64,000 nt of DNA. Source: Nonomuraea typhae. GTDB lineage: Bacteria > Actinomycetota > Actinomycetes > Streptosporangiales > Streptosporangiaceae. Position 1 is the first letter of the stretch; each line of letters starts with the position of its first letter. A program made the translations under genes and the position numbers. The stretch is taken from NCBI RefSeq assembly GCF_009760925.1, contig NZ_VRLV01000006.1:558264-622263 (forward strand). The letters run 5' to 3'. Shown piece after piece: positions 49,836 to 58,392 of this stretch. The notes beneath the pieces were generated by a model that did no database searches, was not told the DNA's origin, and saw only the letters and a program-made list of their open reading frames with translations.

Positions 49836-49998
49836 CAAGGGGCCCGCCTAGCAAGGGACCGGTGTGGCGAAGGACCGGCGTAGCAAGGGGCCCGCGTGAC
49901 AAGGGGCCGGTGTGGCGAAGGACCGGCGTAGCGAGGGGCCCGCGTAGCGAGGGACCCGCGTAGCAAGGGGCCGGCGTGACGAGGGACCGGTGTGGCGA
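49831..49998. repeat. 16-bp tandem repeat array (minisatellite), ten units plus a partial one
   Basis: The unit CGTAGCAAGGGGCCCG repeats every 16 bases from 49831 with substitutions but no length change (starts at 49831, 49847, 49863, 49879, 49895, 49911, 49927, 49943, 49959, 49975). A three-unit higher-order pattern (TAGC.. / TGAC.. / TGGCGAAG..) is visible. The TAG stop of the preceding gene is inside unit 1. Confidence 0.9.
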
Positions 49999-50002
49999 AC
50001 GT

Positions 50003-50031
50003 GGGTCTCGGGAGTGTGGCTCCCGAGACCC
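50003..50031. terminator. 12-bp perfect hairpin at the end of the repeat array
   Basis: GGGTCTCGGGAG (50003-50014) pairs exactly with CTCCCGAGACCC (50020-50031) around TGTGG. It may terminate transcription of the nitroreductase-hemerythrin gene; no U run follows. Confidence 0.6.
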
Positions 50032-50032
50032 G

Positions 50033-50193
50033 GTTCACGCGGGTGATCCGGCCCAGAGCGGGCACCGGCAGCGGGGTGTTCGCCCGGATGTGGGATTCGA
50101 AGACCTCGATGTCGCGGCCCTTCTCCACCCGATCGGTGCCCGTTGAAACCCGTCACCACCGGTGGCGATGAAGGAGTCGGCCGTCACCCGGTA
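50033..50193 (-). pseudogene. Remnant of a 5'-nucleotidase / metallophosphatase C-terminus
   Basis: The minus strand from ~50193 reads YRVTADSFIATGGDGF, a signature of the 5'-nucleotidase C-terminal domain, then shifts frame; a different frame continues with GRDIEVFESHIRANTPLPVP and ALGRITRV, which matches the usual end of the same domain. No N-terminal part is present. The gene is broken by at least one frameshift and a large deletion. Confidence 0.55.
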
Positions 50194-50232
50194 CCTCCCG
50201 GCCGGGGGCGGATCCGGCGGCGTACGCCGGGT

Positions 50233-50967
50233 TCACGCGGTGGTCCCGGCGTCCACGGTGAGGGCGGCGCCGGTGATGTTGCGTCCGCCCGGCCCGGCCA
50301 GGTGCAGGACGGTGGCGGCGATGTCGTCCGGGTGCGCGTAGCGGCCCAGCGCGGTGTAGGAGCGCTCGGAGTCGGCGTCGGGCCCGTCGGCGGGGTTCAT
50401 CTCGGTGTCCGTGGAGCCGGGATGGACGAGGTTGGCGGTGATGTCCAGCGGCCCCAGGTCGCGGGCGAGCCCTTTGGTGAGCCCGATCAGCGCCGACTTG
50501 CTCATCGCGTACAACGTCCATCCCGCGTACGGGACCCGCTCGGCGAGGCTGCTGCCGATCGTGACGATCCGCCCGCCCTCCTTCATGTACGGCACCGCCG
50601 CCTGGGCCAGCAGGAACGCGGCGCGGGCGTGCACCGCCAGCGTCCGGTCCACTTCCTCCAGCGTGATCTCCTCCAGTGGGCCGTAGGGGGCGATGCCGGC
50701 GTTGTTCACCAGGATGTCCAGGCGGCCCAGTGTCCGTACGGTGTGGTCCACGGCGGCGCGCAGCGCGTGCTCGTCGGCGGCCTCGGCCTGGATGGCGGTG
50801 CCGCGCGGGCCGGCGGTCTCGATCGCGGCCACCACCTCGCGGGCCCGGGTTTCGGCGCTGGCGTAGGTGATCGCCACGTCGGCGCCCGCTCCGGCCAGCG
50901 CGCGGGCGATGGCGGCGCCGATGCCCCTGCTGCCGCCGGTGACGAGGGCGGCCTTGCCGTACAGCAT
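50233..50967 (-). CDS. SDR family oxidoreductase (3-oxoacyl-ACP reductase-like)
   Basis: A 244-residue short-chain dehydrogenase: cofactor loop TGGSRGIGAA (about 10-19), NNAG, the catalytic serine in IGSSLAERVP, and YAMSK (Tyr-x-x-x-Lys). Threonine/tyrosine after strand 2 (TYASAETRA) suggests NADP(H). ATG 50967 has GGGAGGATC upstream. It is divergent from a TetR gene, with a pair of palindromes between them, so its expression is probably repressed by that TetR. The substrate is unknown. Confidence 0.92.
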   Translation of the reverse strand: MLYGKAALVTGGSRGIGAAIARALAGAGADVAITYASAETRAREVVAAIETAGPRGTAIQAEAADEHALRAAVDHTVRTLGRLDILVNNAGIAPYGPLEEITLEEVDRTLAVHARAAFLLAQAAVPYMKEGGRIVTIGSSLAERVPYAGWTLYAMSKSALIGLTKGLARDLGPLDITANLVHPGSTDTEMNPADGPDADSERSYTALGRYAHPDDIAATVLHLAGPGGRNITGAALTVDAGTTA

Positions 50968-50983
50968 GATGATCCTCCCATAA

Positions 50984-51025
50984 GCGGAATCAATTCCGTT
51001 TGAGAGTAAGCGGAATTGGTTCCGG
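50984..51025. promoter_or_regulatory. Two palindromic operators between SDR and TetR genes
   Basis: CGGAAT-CA-ATTCCG (50985-50998) is a perfect palindrome and CGGAATTGGTTCCG (51011-51024) is a near copy, 26 bases apart centre to centre. They sit over the expected promoters of both divergent genes and are the likely binding sites of the TetR protein. Confidence 0.75.
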
Positions 51026-51052
51026 TTAGCAAGGGGTCGATAGTGTTGGCCC

Positions 51053-51607
51053 GTGACGCGCGAACGGGCCGACGCCGCCAGGAACCGGGCGAAGATCCTC
51101 GCCGTGGCGGCCGGCATCGTCGCCACCCGGGGCATCGACGGCCTGGCCATGGCCGACGTCGCGGCCGCCTCCGGGGTCGGGGTCGGCACGCTGTACCGGC
51201 GCTTCGGCGACCGGTCCGGGCTGGCCTACGCGCTCATCGACGCCAAGGAACGCGAGTTCCAGGAGGCATTTCTGGCCGGGCCGCCGCCGCTCGGGCCCGG
51301 CGCGCCGCCCGGCGAGCGGGTGCGCGCCTTTCTGCACGCGCTGACCGACCGCACGTTCGCCCAGCTCGACCTGCTGCTCATGGCCGAGACCGCCGGGCCG
51401 TACGCGCGCTTCGGCGGCGCCTATGAGGCATACCACCGGCACCTGGCCCTGCTGATCGGCCAGGCGCGCCCCGAGGCCGACGCCGCCTTCACCGCCGACG
51501 CCCTGCTCGCTCCGCTGACCGCGAACCTGGTCAGCCACCGCGGGCGCACTCCCGCCGAGCTCAAGGCCGGTTTCGACGGGCTGCTCACGGGGTTGTTCCC
51601 CGGTTAG
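51053..51607 (+). CDS. TetR/AcrR family transcriptional regulator
   Basis: A 184-residue TetR regulator with HTH IVATRGIDGLAMADVAAASG followed by VGVGTLYRRFGDR (about residues 20-52). The C-terminal domain matches the SbtR/TetR_C type often paired with an SDR. TAGTGT at 51041-51046 lies 6 bases before the GTG start, suggesting a leaderless message. It faces the SDR gene across twin CGGAAT operators, an arrangement typical of autoregulation plus control of the neighbour. Confidence 0.92.
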   Translation: MTRERADAARNRAKILAVAAGIVATRGIDGLAMADVAAASGVGVGTLYRRFGDRSGLAYALIDAKEREFQEAFLAGPPPLGPGAPPGERVRAFLHALTDRTFAQLDLLLMAETAGPYARFGGAYEAYHRHLALLIGQARPEADAAFTADALLAPLTANLVSHRGRTPAELKAGFDGLLTGLFPG

Positions 51608-51721
51608 CGGCGCGTTGGCGGGATATTCGCGACATGCACCGGTAGCGTGGCCTGACTCCGCCGGACGGGCCGGGAGAGCGGGGAGAACGGTCAAGGCGGC
51701 ACGATCTACCCCTGTGGTCTG

Positions 51722-54700
51722 GTGGAATCTAGTGCTGTGAGTGGTAAGACCTGGCGGTTGGTGCGACGTGGGGGCGGAGGGCCGGTTGCGGCTCCTGTGC
51801 TCGACGCGTACCAGCGTGCCGTGGTCGACCACCCCGGGGGCCCGCTCCTCGTGCTGGCCGGCCCCGGCACCGGCAAGACCACGACCGTCGTCGAGACCGT
51901 CGTCGACCGGATCGAACGCCGCGGCCTCGACCCCGAGCGCGTCCTGGTCCTCACGTTCAGCCGGAAGGCCGCCGGCGAGCTGCGCGAGCGCATCACCGGC
52001 CGGTTGCGGCGCACCACCCGCACCCCGCTGGCCCTCACCTTCCACAGCTACGCCTACGCGCTGCTGCGCCGCGAGGCCGTCCAGTCGGCGAAGGAACCAC
52101 CCCGCCTGCTCAGCGGCCCCGAGCAACTGCTGGAGATCCGCCGCCTGCTCCACGGCGAGCTCGAGGACGGCGCCCGCGACTGGCCGCAGTCCCTGCGCGA
52201 GCCGCTGAAGACCCGCGGCTTCGCCGAGGAACTGCGCGACTTCCTGTCCCGCGCGGGCGAACGCGGCCTCGACGCCGCCCGCCTCGTCGACCTCGGCTAC
52301 CAGCACGGCCGCGCCGACTGGGTGGCCGCGGGCAGGTTCTCGCTGCGCTACCAAGAGCGGTTCGACCTCGACCCCGAGCCCGTCCTGGACTACGCCGAGC
52401 TCATCAAGGCCGCCGCCGCGCTCCTGTCCGACCCCGAGGTACGGCGGCGCGAACGGGCCGCCTACGACGTCGTCTTCGTCGACGAGTACCAGGACACCGA
52501 CCCCGCCCAGGAGCACCTGCTTCAGCACCTGGCCGGCGACGGCCGCGACCTCGTCGCCGTCGGCGACCCCGACCAGTCCATCTACGGCTTCCGCGGCGCC
52601 GACGTCCAGGGCATCATGCGCTTCCCGCAGCGCTTCCGCACCCTCGACGGCCGCGACGCCCCGGTGATCGCGCTGCGCGTGTGCCGCCGCAGCGGCGCCG
52701 ACCTGCTCACCGCCTCCCGCAGGGTCGCCGCCCGCCTGCCCGCCGCCCCCACCCCGCACCTCACCGCCCTCTTCGAGGCGCCACCGGAGCCGGAGCGTGA
52801 GCCGGATCTGGACTTCGAAACGCTGCTGGCCGGCGGGCCCGCCGACGACCTGGTCAACGAGAGCGACCTCCCTGCGCCGGAGGCTCCTCGCGACGGCGCC
52901 CGGCCGGCCGCTCCCCGGGAGCCCAAGGCGTGGGGACACCGTGACCTGGTGCCGCTCGACGACGCGGAACCCGGTGAGGCGCGGGTGCTGCTGGCCGACT
53001 CCACCAGCCAGGAGGCGGCCGTCGTGGCCGACACCCTGCGCCGGGCCCACCTGATCGACGGCGTGCCCTGGCACCGGATGGCCGTGCTCGTCCGCTCGGC
53101 CACCCGGCAGGTGCCGCTGCTGCGGCGGGCCCTGGTGAGCGCGGGCGTGCCCACGATGGTGGCGGGGGACGAGGTCCCGATCGCCCAGGAACCCGGCGTC
53201 CGGCCCCTGCTCACGATGCTCCGCGTGGCGCTGTACCCGGGTGAGCTGGACGAGTCCGTGGCCGAGGAACTGCTCACCGGGCCGCTGGGCGGCACCGACA
53301 TGATCGGCGTGCGCCGCCTGCGCCGGGCGCTCAAGATCGCCGAGAACGAGGCCGCATCCGCGGACCCTCCGGAGGACGAAGCCCACCCGGGCACCGGCAC
53401 CGGCGACGCCGGGCCGTACACCAGACCTGAGACCACCGTCCGCTCCTCGGGGGAGCTGCTCGTCGCGGCGATCAAGGACGTGCGGGAGCTGACCCGGGTC
53501 GAGCCCCACGTCGCCCTGCCCGCCGAGCGGGTGGCCAAGCTGCTGCAGGCGGCCAAGGAGGCGGTCGCCGGTCAGGGCACCGCCGAGGAGGTGCTGTGGG
53601 CCATCTGGCACAGCAGCGGCCTGGCCGAGCGCTGGACCGAGCAGAGCCTGTCCGGCGGCGCCCGTGGCGCGCAGGCCGATCGTGACCTGGATGCCGTGGT
53701 GGCGTTGTTCGACCACGCGGCCCGGTTCGTGGATCGGATGCCGAGGGCCGGGGCCGAGGTGTTCCTGGACGACATCGCCTCCCAGGAGATCCCGGGGGAC
53801 ACGCTGGCCGAGCGGGCTCCGGACGGCGATGCCGTACGCATTCTGACGGCCCACCGCTCCAAGGGGCTGGAGTGGGACGTCGTGGTGGTGGCCGGCGTCC
53901 AGGAGGGCGTCTGGCCGGATCTGCGGCTGCGCGGTTCGATGCTGGGCGTGGAGGACCTGGTGGAGCTGGCCCAGGGCGGGCAGCCGAACACGGCTTCGCT
54001 GGTGTCGAAGCTGGTGGCCGAGGAGCGGCGGCTGTTCTACGTGGCCGCCACTCGGGCGCGGAAAAAGCTGGTGGTGACGGCGGTCGGCGGCGAGGACACC
54101 GACGAGCGGCCCTCGCGGTTCCTGGCCGAGCTGATGCCGGGCGCGGTGGAGACGGCGACGGTGGACGACCGGGCGCGGTGGCTGAGCATGTCCGCGCTGG
54201 TGGCCGACCTGCGCAGCGCGGTGACCGACGCGACCCGGCCGCAGAAGGTACGGCAGAAGGCCGCCCGGCACCTGGCGCGGCTGGCGGCGGCGGGTGTGCA
54301 GGGCGCCCATCCCAACGACTGGTACGCCCTGACCCCGATCTCCGACGACCGGCCGCTCGGCTGGCCGGACGACGTCGTGCGCATCTCGCCGTCGGCGGTG
54401 GAGAGCTTCACCAAGTGCGGCCTGCGCTGGCTGCTGGAGACGGCCGTCGGCGCCGCGGGGACGAGCACCGCCCAGGGCCTGGGCAACGTCATCCACGCGC
54501 TGGCGGTCCTGGCCGCGACGGACCTGCCCAGCGAGGATCTCCTGGGCCGCCGCCTGGACGAGATCTGGGGCGAGCTGGACTTCGGCGGCGTCTGGTTCAA
54601 CCGCAAGCAGCGCCAGGTGGCCGAGCAGATGATCGCCAAGTTCCTGCGCTGGCACAAGGAAAACCCGAGGGAGCTGGTTGCGCTGGAGGAGTCGTTCACC

Positions 54701-55135
54701 GCGATCGTGGCCGAGGGCGTGCAGATCAAGGGCCGGGTGGACCGGGTCGAGCGGGACGCGGACGGCCGGGCGGTCATCATCGACCTCAAGACCGGCTCCA
54801 GCAAGCCCAAGGCGGGCGAGCTCGACCGCCACCCGCAGCTCGGCGTCTACCAGCTCGCCGCCCTGCTGGGCGCCTTCGCGCGGCACGGCATGACCGAGCC
54901 GGGCGGCGCCGCGCTCCTGCAAGTGGGCAAGGCGGGCGGCAAGAACGACGCCCTGGAGCAGGGGCAGCCCGCCCTGGCCGACGACCGGGACCCCGGCTGG
55001 GCCAAGGATCTGGTGGACACGGTGGCGACCGGCATGTCCGGCCCGTTCTTCCAGGCGAAGGTGAACGACGGCTGCCGCACGTGCGCGGCGAAGGCGAGTT
55101 GCCCGGTCAACGACAACGGGGGCCAGGTGTGCTGA
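51722..55135 (+). CDS. adnA: AdnA-like helicase-nuclease subunit
   Basis: An ~1137-residue UvrD/Rep-type helicase fused to a C-terminal RecB-family nuclease. It is one half of AdnAB, the actinobacterial complex that resects double-strand breaks. Seen: Walker A AGPGTGKTTT (about 44-53), DEYQDTDPAQ (Walker B), VGDPDQSIYGFRG, HRSKGLEWDVV and ATRARKKL. The nuclease has GNVIHALA, GRVDRVE and VIIDLKTGSS, with Fe-S cysteines in KCGLRW and CRTCAAKASC. GTG 51722 or GTG 51737 may be the start. It overlaps adnB by 7 bases. Confidence 0.93.
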   Translation: MESSAVSGKTWRLVRRGGGGPVAAPVLDAYQRAVVDHPGGPLLVLAGPGTGKTTTVVETVVDRIERRGLDPERVLVLTFSRKAAGELRERITGRLRRTTRTPLALTFHSYAYALLRREAVQSAKEPPRLLSGPEQLLEIRRLLHGELEDGARDWPQSLREPLKTRGFAEELRDFLSRAGERGLDAARLVDLGYQHGRADWVAAGRFSLRYQERFDLDPEPVLDYAELIKAAAALLSDPEVRRRERAAYDVVFVDEYQDTDPAQEHLLQHLAGDGRDLVAVGDPDQSIYGFRGADVQGIMRFPQRFRTLDGRDAPVIALRVCRRSGADLLTASRRVAARLPAAPTPHLTALFEAPPEPEREPDLDFETLLAGGPADDLVNESDLPAPEAPRDGARPAAPREPKAWGHRDLVPLDDAEPGEARVLLADSTSQEAAVVADTLRRAHLIDGVPWHRMAVLVRSATRQVPLLRRALVSAGVPTMVAGDEVPIAQEPGVRPLLTMLRVALYPGELDESVAEELLTGPLGGTDMIGVRRLRRALKIAENEAASADPPEDEAHPGTGTGDAGPYTRPETTVRSSGELLVAAIKDVRELTRVEPHVALPAERVAKLLQAAKEAVAGQGTAEEVLWAIWHSSGLAERWTEQSLSGGARGAQADRDLDAVVALFDHAARFVDRMPRAGAEVFLDDIASQEIPGDTLAERAPDGDAVRILTAHRSKGLEWDVVVVAGVQEGVWPDLRLRGSMLGVEDLVELAQGGQPNTASLVSKLVAEERRLFYVAATRARKKLVVTAVGGEDTDERPSRFLAELMPGAVETATVDDRARWLSMSALVADLRSAVTDATRPQKVRQKAARHLARLAAAGVQGAHPNDWYALTPISDDRPLGWPDDVVRISPSAVESFTKCGLRWLLETAVGAAGTSTAQGLGNVIHALAVLAATDLPSEDLLGRRLDEIWGELDFGGVWFNRKQRQVAEQMIAKFLRWHKENPRELVALEESFTAIVAEGVQIKGRVDRVERDADGRAVIIDLKTGSSKPKAGELDRHPQLGVYQLAALLGAFARHGMTEPGGAALLQVGKAGGKNDALEQGQPALADDRDPGWAKDLVDTVATGMSGPFFQAKVNDGCRTCAAKASCPVNDNGGQVC

Positions 55136-58100
55136 GTCCGGTAGAGCTGGCCGACAAACTGGGCGTCCTGCCGCCGACGCCTGAGCAGGCGGTGGTGATC
55201 GAGGCCCCGCTGGAGCCGATGGTCGTCATGGCGGGCGCCGGTTCCGGCAAGAGCGAGACCATGGCCGGGCGGGTGGTCTGGCTGGTGGCCAACGGCCTGG
55301 TCCGGCCGGAGAACGTGCTCGGTCTCACCTTCACCCGCAAGGCCGCCGCCGAGCTGGCCAATCGCGTGCGCGAGCGCCTCAACGGCCTGGCCGAGGCGGG
55401 CCTGGTGGCGCCGTCGCTGCTGGACGACGAGCCGACCGTCTCCACCTACCACGCCTACGCCGCGCGCCTGGTGACCGACCACGCGCTGCGCGAGGCGCTG
55501 GAGCCGACGATGCGCCTGGTCACGCCGGCGGTCTCATGGCAGCTCGCCTCGCGGGTGGTGGCGATGTACGACGGGCCGATGGACAAGATCGAGCTGGGCC
55601 CGCCGTCGGTCACGGCGGCGGTGCTGGAGCTCGCGGGCGAGCTGTCGGAGCACCTGCGCGCGGGCGGCGACGTGCGCCGCGTGGGGGAGTGGCTGGACGA
55701 GCGGTACGGCAGGCTCCCGGCCAAGACGACGCTGGCCCAGCGCAAGCCGGTCTCCGTGCAGCGGGCGAGGGAGCAGCTGCTTCCCCTGGTGGAGGCGTAC
55801 GAGCGGCTGAAGCGCGCCCGGGAGGTCATCGACTACGGCGACCAGATGTCGCTGGCCGCCCGGATCGCCGAGCGGCACCCCGAGGTGGGCGAGATCGAGC
55901 GCGGCCGCTTCTCGGTGGTCCTGCTGGATGAGTACCAGGACACCAGTCACGCCCAGCTCGTCCTGCTCAGAAGCCTGTACGGCGGCGGCCATCCGGTCAC
56001 GGCGGTGGGCGACCCCTGCCAGTCCATCTACGGCTGGCGCGGCGCCTCGGCAGGCAACCTCCGCCGCTTTTCCCAAGATTTCCGGACAAGTTCCGGCGAC
56101 CACGCCCCAGTCCGCCAGCTCAGCGTCAGCTTCCGCAACGGCGACCGCGTCCTCGACGTGGCCGCCCGCGTCCAGATCCCGCTGCGCATGGAAGCCAGAG
56201 AGGTCCCCGTCCTCGTCCCCGGCGCCAACCGCAAGGACCGCGGCCGGGTCACCTGCGCCTTCCACGAGACCGCCGAGGACGAGGCGGAGTGGATCGCCGA
56301 GGGCATCAAGAAGATCCTGGGCCAGGAGATCGCCCCCGACGGCCTGCCCTGGGGCGAGAAGGAACGCAAGAAGACCCTGGAACTCCAGCCCCAGGACGTG
56401 GCAATCCTGGCCCGCAAGCGCTCGCAGTTCCCCGCGCTGCGCCGCGCCCTGGAGGCCAGGGACATCCCGGTCGAGGTCGTCGGCCTGGGCGGCCTCCTGA
56501 CGGTCCCCGAGGTCAACGACATCGTGGCCACCCTGCGCGCCCTCTACGACCCCACCGCGGGCGACGCCCTGGCCCGGCTCATGGCGGGCCCGCGCTGGCG
56601 GATCGGCCCCGCGGACCTGCGCCAGCTGGGCGAGCACGCCCGCGAGCTGACCCGCGAGGCCAGGGAAGGCGTGCAGCTCGACAAGGACCCGCTCAACCAG
56701 GTCGTCGCCGACCTGGCCGAGGAACGCGGCAGCCTCATCGACGCGCTGGACGAGCTGCCCGACCGCGAGGCGTGGCTGGCGTCGTTCTCCCCGCTGGCCA
56801 GGACCCGCCTGGTGGCCCTCGCCCACGAGCTGCGCCAGTTGCGCGCCCACACCGCCCAGCCGCTGCCCGACCTGATCACCGAGGTCGAACGGCGGCTCGG
56901 CCTCGACATCGAGGTGGCGGCCAGAGGCGGCACCGTGAGCGCCTTCGCCGCCCGCGCCGACCTGGACGCCTTCCTCGACGCCGCCTCCCGCTTCGCCGGG
57001 GACGCCGAGGACCCGACGCTGGGCGCCTTCCTGGCCTATCTGGAGGCGGCGGAGAGCGAGGAGTTCGGCCTGGAGGCGGGCCGGGTGGGCGAGAGCAACA
57101 GCGTCAAGCTGATGACCGTGCACGCCTCCAAGGGCCTGGAGTGGCCGGTCGTGGTGGTGCCCGGCCTGTCGCAGCTGATCAGCTCGAAGGGCACGATCGC
57201 CACCGGCAGCATGTTCCCCGCCACCCCGGTCACCAACAGCCGGTGGACGGACAACCCGCGCAAGCTCCCGTACCCCTTGCGCGGTGACGCGGCGGACCTG
57301 CCCGGGCTGGGCGGCCTGTCGAAGGAGGAACTGGCCGCCTTCGACGAGCGCTGCCGCGACCGCGACCTGATGGAGGAACGCCGCCTGGCCTACGTGGCGG
57401 TCACCCGCGCCCACTACCACCTGATCGCCTCCGGCTACCGCTGGGGCAGCGCCACCAAGCCGCTGGAGCCGTCGGACTTCCTCCTGGAGATCCGCGACAC
57501 CAGCGACCGCGTCGCCTACTGGGCCGGCGACCTGGCGGAGGGGGCCACCAACCCGCTGCTGGACGAACCGGCCGAGGCGGTCTGGCCGGTGACGCCGGAA
57601 GGCGACCGGTACGAAGCGGTGCTGGACGGCGCCCGCCTGGTGGAGGACGCGCTGGCCGGAACCCTGGAGGAGGAGGGGGACGACCACCTGCGCTCGTTCG
57701 AGGAGGAACGCGTGCGCGCCTGGGACCGCGACACCGACCTGCTGCTGCGCGAGCGCGAGACCTACCGCAAGAACGCCGGAACCACGGTCGACCTCCCGGC
57801 CAGGCTGACCGTCTCCTCCCTGGTCACGCTGGCCACCGACGCCAAGGAACTGGCCCGCAGGATCCGCCGCCCGGTCCCCGTCAAACCCGCCCCGCTGGCC
57901 AGGCGGGGAACCTCCTTCCACCGCTGGCTGGAGACCCGCTGGGACCAGCAGCGCCTGATCGACGACTTCGAGCTGCCGGGCCTGGACATCGTGGAGGAGG
58001 AGGCGGACGTGCGCCTGGCCGAGCTCCAGGAACGCTTCGAGGAGAGCGAGTGGGCCGGCCGCAAGCCCCTGGACCTGGAGGTCCCCTTCGAAACCCTGAT

Positions 58101-58392
58101 TGCCGACCGCGTGGTGCGCGGCCGCATGGACGCCGTCTTCGAGCTCCCGGACGGCAGGTACGAGGTCGTCGACTGGAAAACCGGCACCCGCCCCAAGGGC
58201 AAGGCCGCCAAGGCCGCCGCGGTCCAGCTGGCCGCCTACCGCCTGGCCTGGTCACACCTGGCCAGGGTGCCGGTCGAGCAGGTGGGCGCCGCCTTCCACT
58301 ACGTCCGCTCCAACGAGACCGTCCGCCCGGTGAACCTCCTGGACGAAACGGGTCTGATCGCCTTGATCGAGGCCGTGCCTAGGCGTTCGTGA
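55129..58392 (+). CDS. adnB: AdnB-like helicase-nuclease subunit
   Basis: A 1087-residue partner of AdnA with the same layout. Seen: Walker A MAGAGSGKSET, LTFTRKAA, DEYQDTSHAQ, VGDPCQSIYGWRG, VHASKGLEWPV and AVTRAHYHL; the nuclease has GTSFHRWLE, GRMDAVFE and EVVDWKTGTRP. Unlike AdnA, no Fe-S cysteine set is present, as known for mycobacterial AdnB. GTG 55129 lies inside the end of adnA. The two proteins are expected to unwind and cut DNA ends together. Confidence 0.94.
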   Translation: MLSPVELADKLGVLPPTPEQAVVIEAPLEPMVVMAGAGSGKSETMAGRVVWLVANGLVRPENVLGLTFTRKAAAELANRVRERLNGLAEAGLVAPSLLDDEPTVSTYHAYAARLVTDHALREALEPTMRLVTPAVSWQLASRVVAMYDGPMDKIELGPPSVTAAVLELAGELSEHLRAGGDVRRVGEWLDERYGRLPAKTTLAQRKPVSVQRAREQLLPLVEAYERLKRAREVIDYGDQMSLAARIAERHPEVGEIERGRFSVVLLDEYQDTSHAQLVLLRSLYGGGHPVTAVGDPCQSIYGWRGASAGNLRRFSQDFRTSSGDHAPVRQLSVSFRNGDRVLDVAARVQIPLRMEAREVPVLVPGANRKDRGRVTCAFHETAEDEAEWIAEGIKKILGQEIAPDGLPWGEKERKKTLELQPQDVAILARKRSQFPALRRALEARDIPVEVVGLGGLLTVPEVNDIVATLRALYDPTAGDALARLMAGPRWRIGPADLRQLGEHARELTREAREGVQLDKDPLNQVVADLAEERGSLIDALDELPDREAWLASFSPLARTRLVALAHELRQLRAHTAQPLPDLITEVERRLGLDIEVAARGGTVSAFAARADLDAFLDAASRFAGDAEDPTLGAFLAYLEAAESEEFGLEAGRVGESNSVKLMTVHASKGLEWPVVVVPGLSQLISSKGTIATGSMFPATPVTNSRWTDNPRKLPYPLRGDAADLPGLGGLSKEELAAFDERCRDRDLMEERRLAYVAVTRAHYHLIASGYRWGSATKPLEPSDFLLEIRDTSDRVAYWAGDLAEGATNPLLDEPAEAVWPVTPEGDRYEAVLDGARLVEDALAGTLEEEGDDHLRSFEEERVRAWDRDTDLLLRERETYRKNAGTTVDLPARLTVSSLVTLATDAKELARRIRRPVPVKPAPLARRGTSFHRWLETRWDQQRLIDDFELPGLDIVEEEADVRLAELQERFEESEWAGRKPLDLEVPFETLIADRVVRGRMDAVFELPDGRYEVVDWKTGTRPKGKAAKAAAVQLAAYRLAWSHLARVPVEQVGAAFHYVRSNETVRPVNLLDETGLIALIEAVPRRS

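Noticed and set aside
49831..49998. Possible CRISPR array
   Set aside because: Units are 16 bp, contiguous and lack unique spacers, and no cas genes are present; it is a minisatellite.
49562..50159. Open frames on both strands through the 16-bp repeats
   Set aside because: They are repeat-driven stop-free frames with Arg/Gly/Pro/Ala-rich translation and no ribosome site.
53872..55128. Upstream extension of the adnB frame through the end of adnA
   Set aside because: The extension is the +1 frame of adnA and encodes Arg/Gly-rich sequence; the recognisable AdnB starts at GTG 55129.
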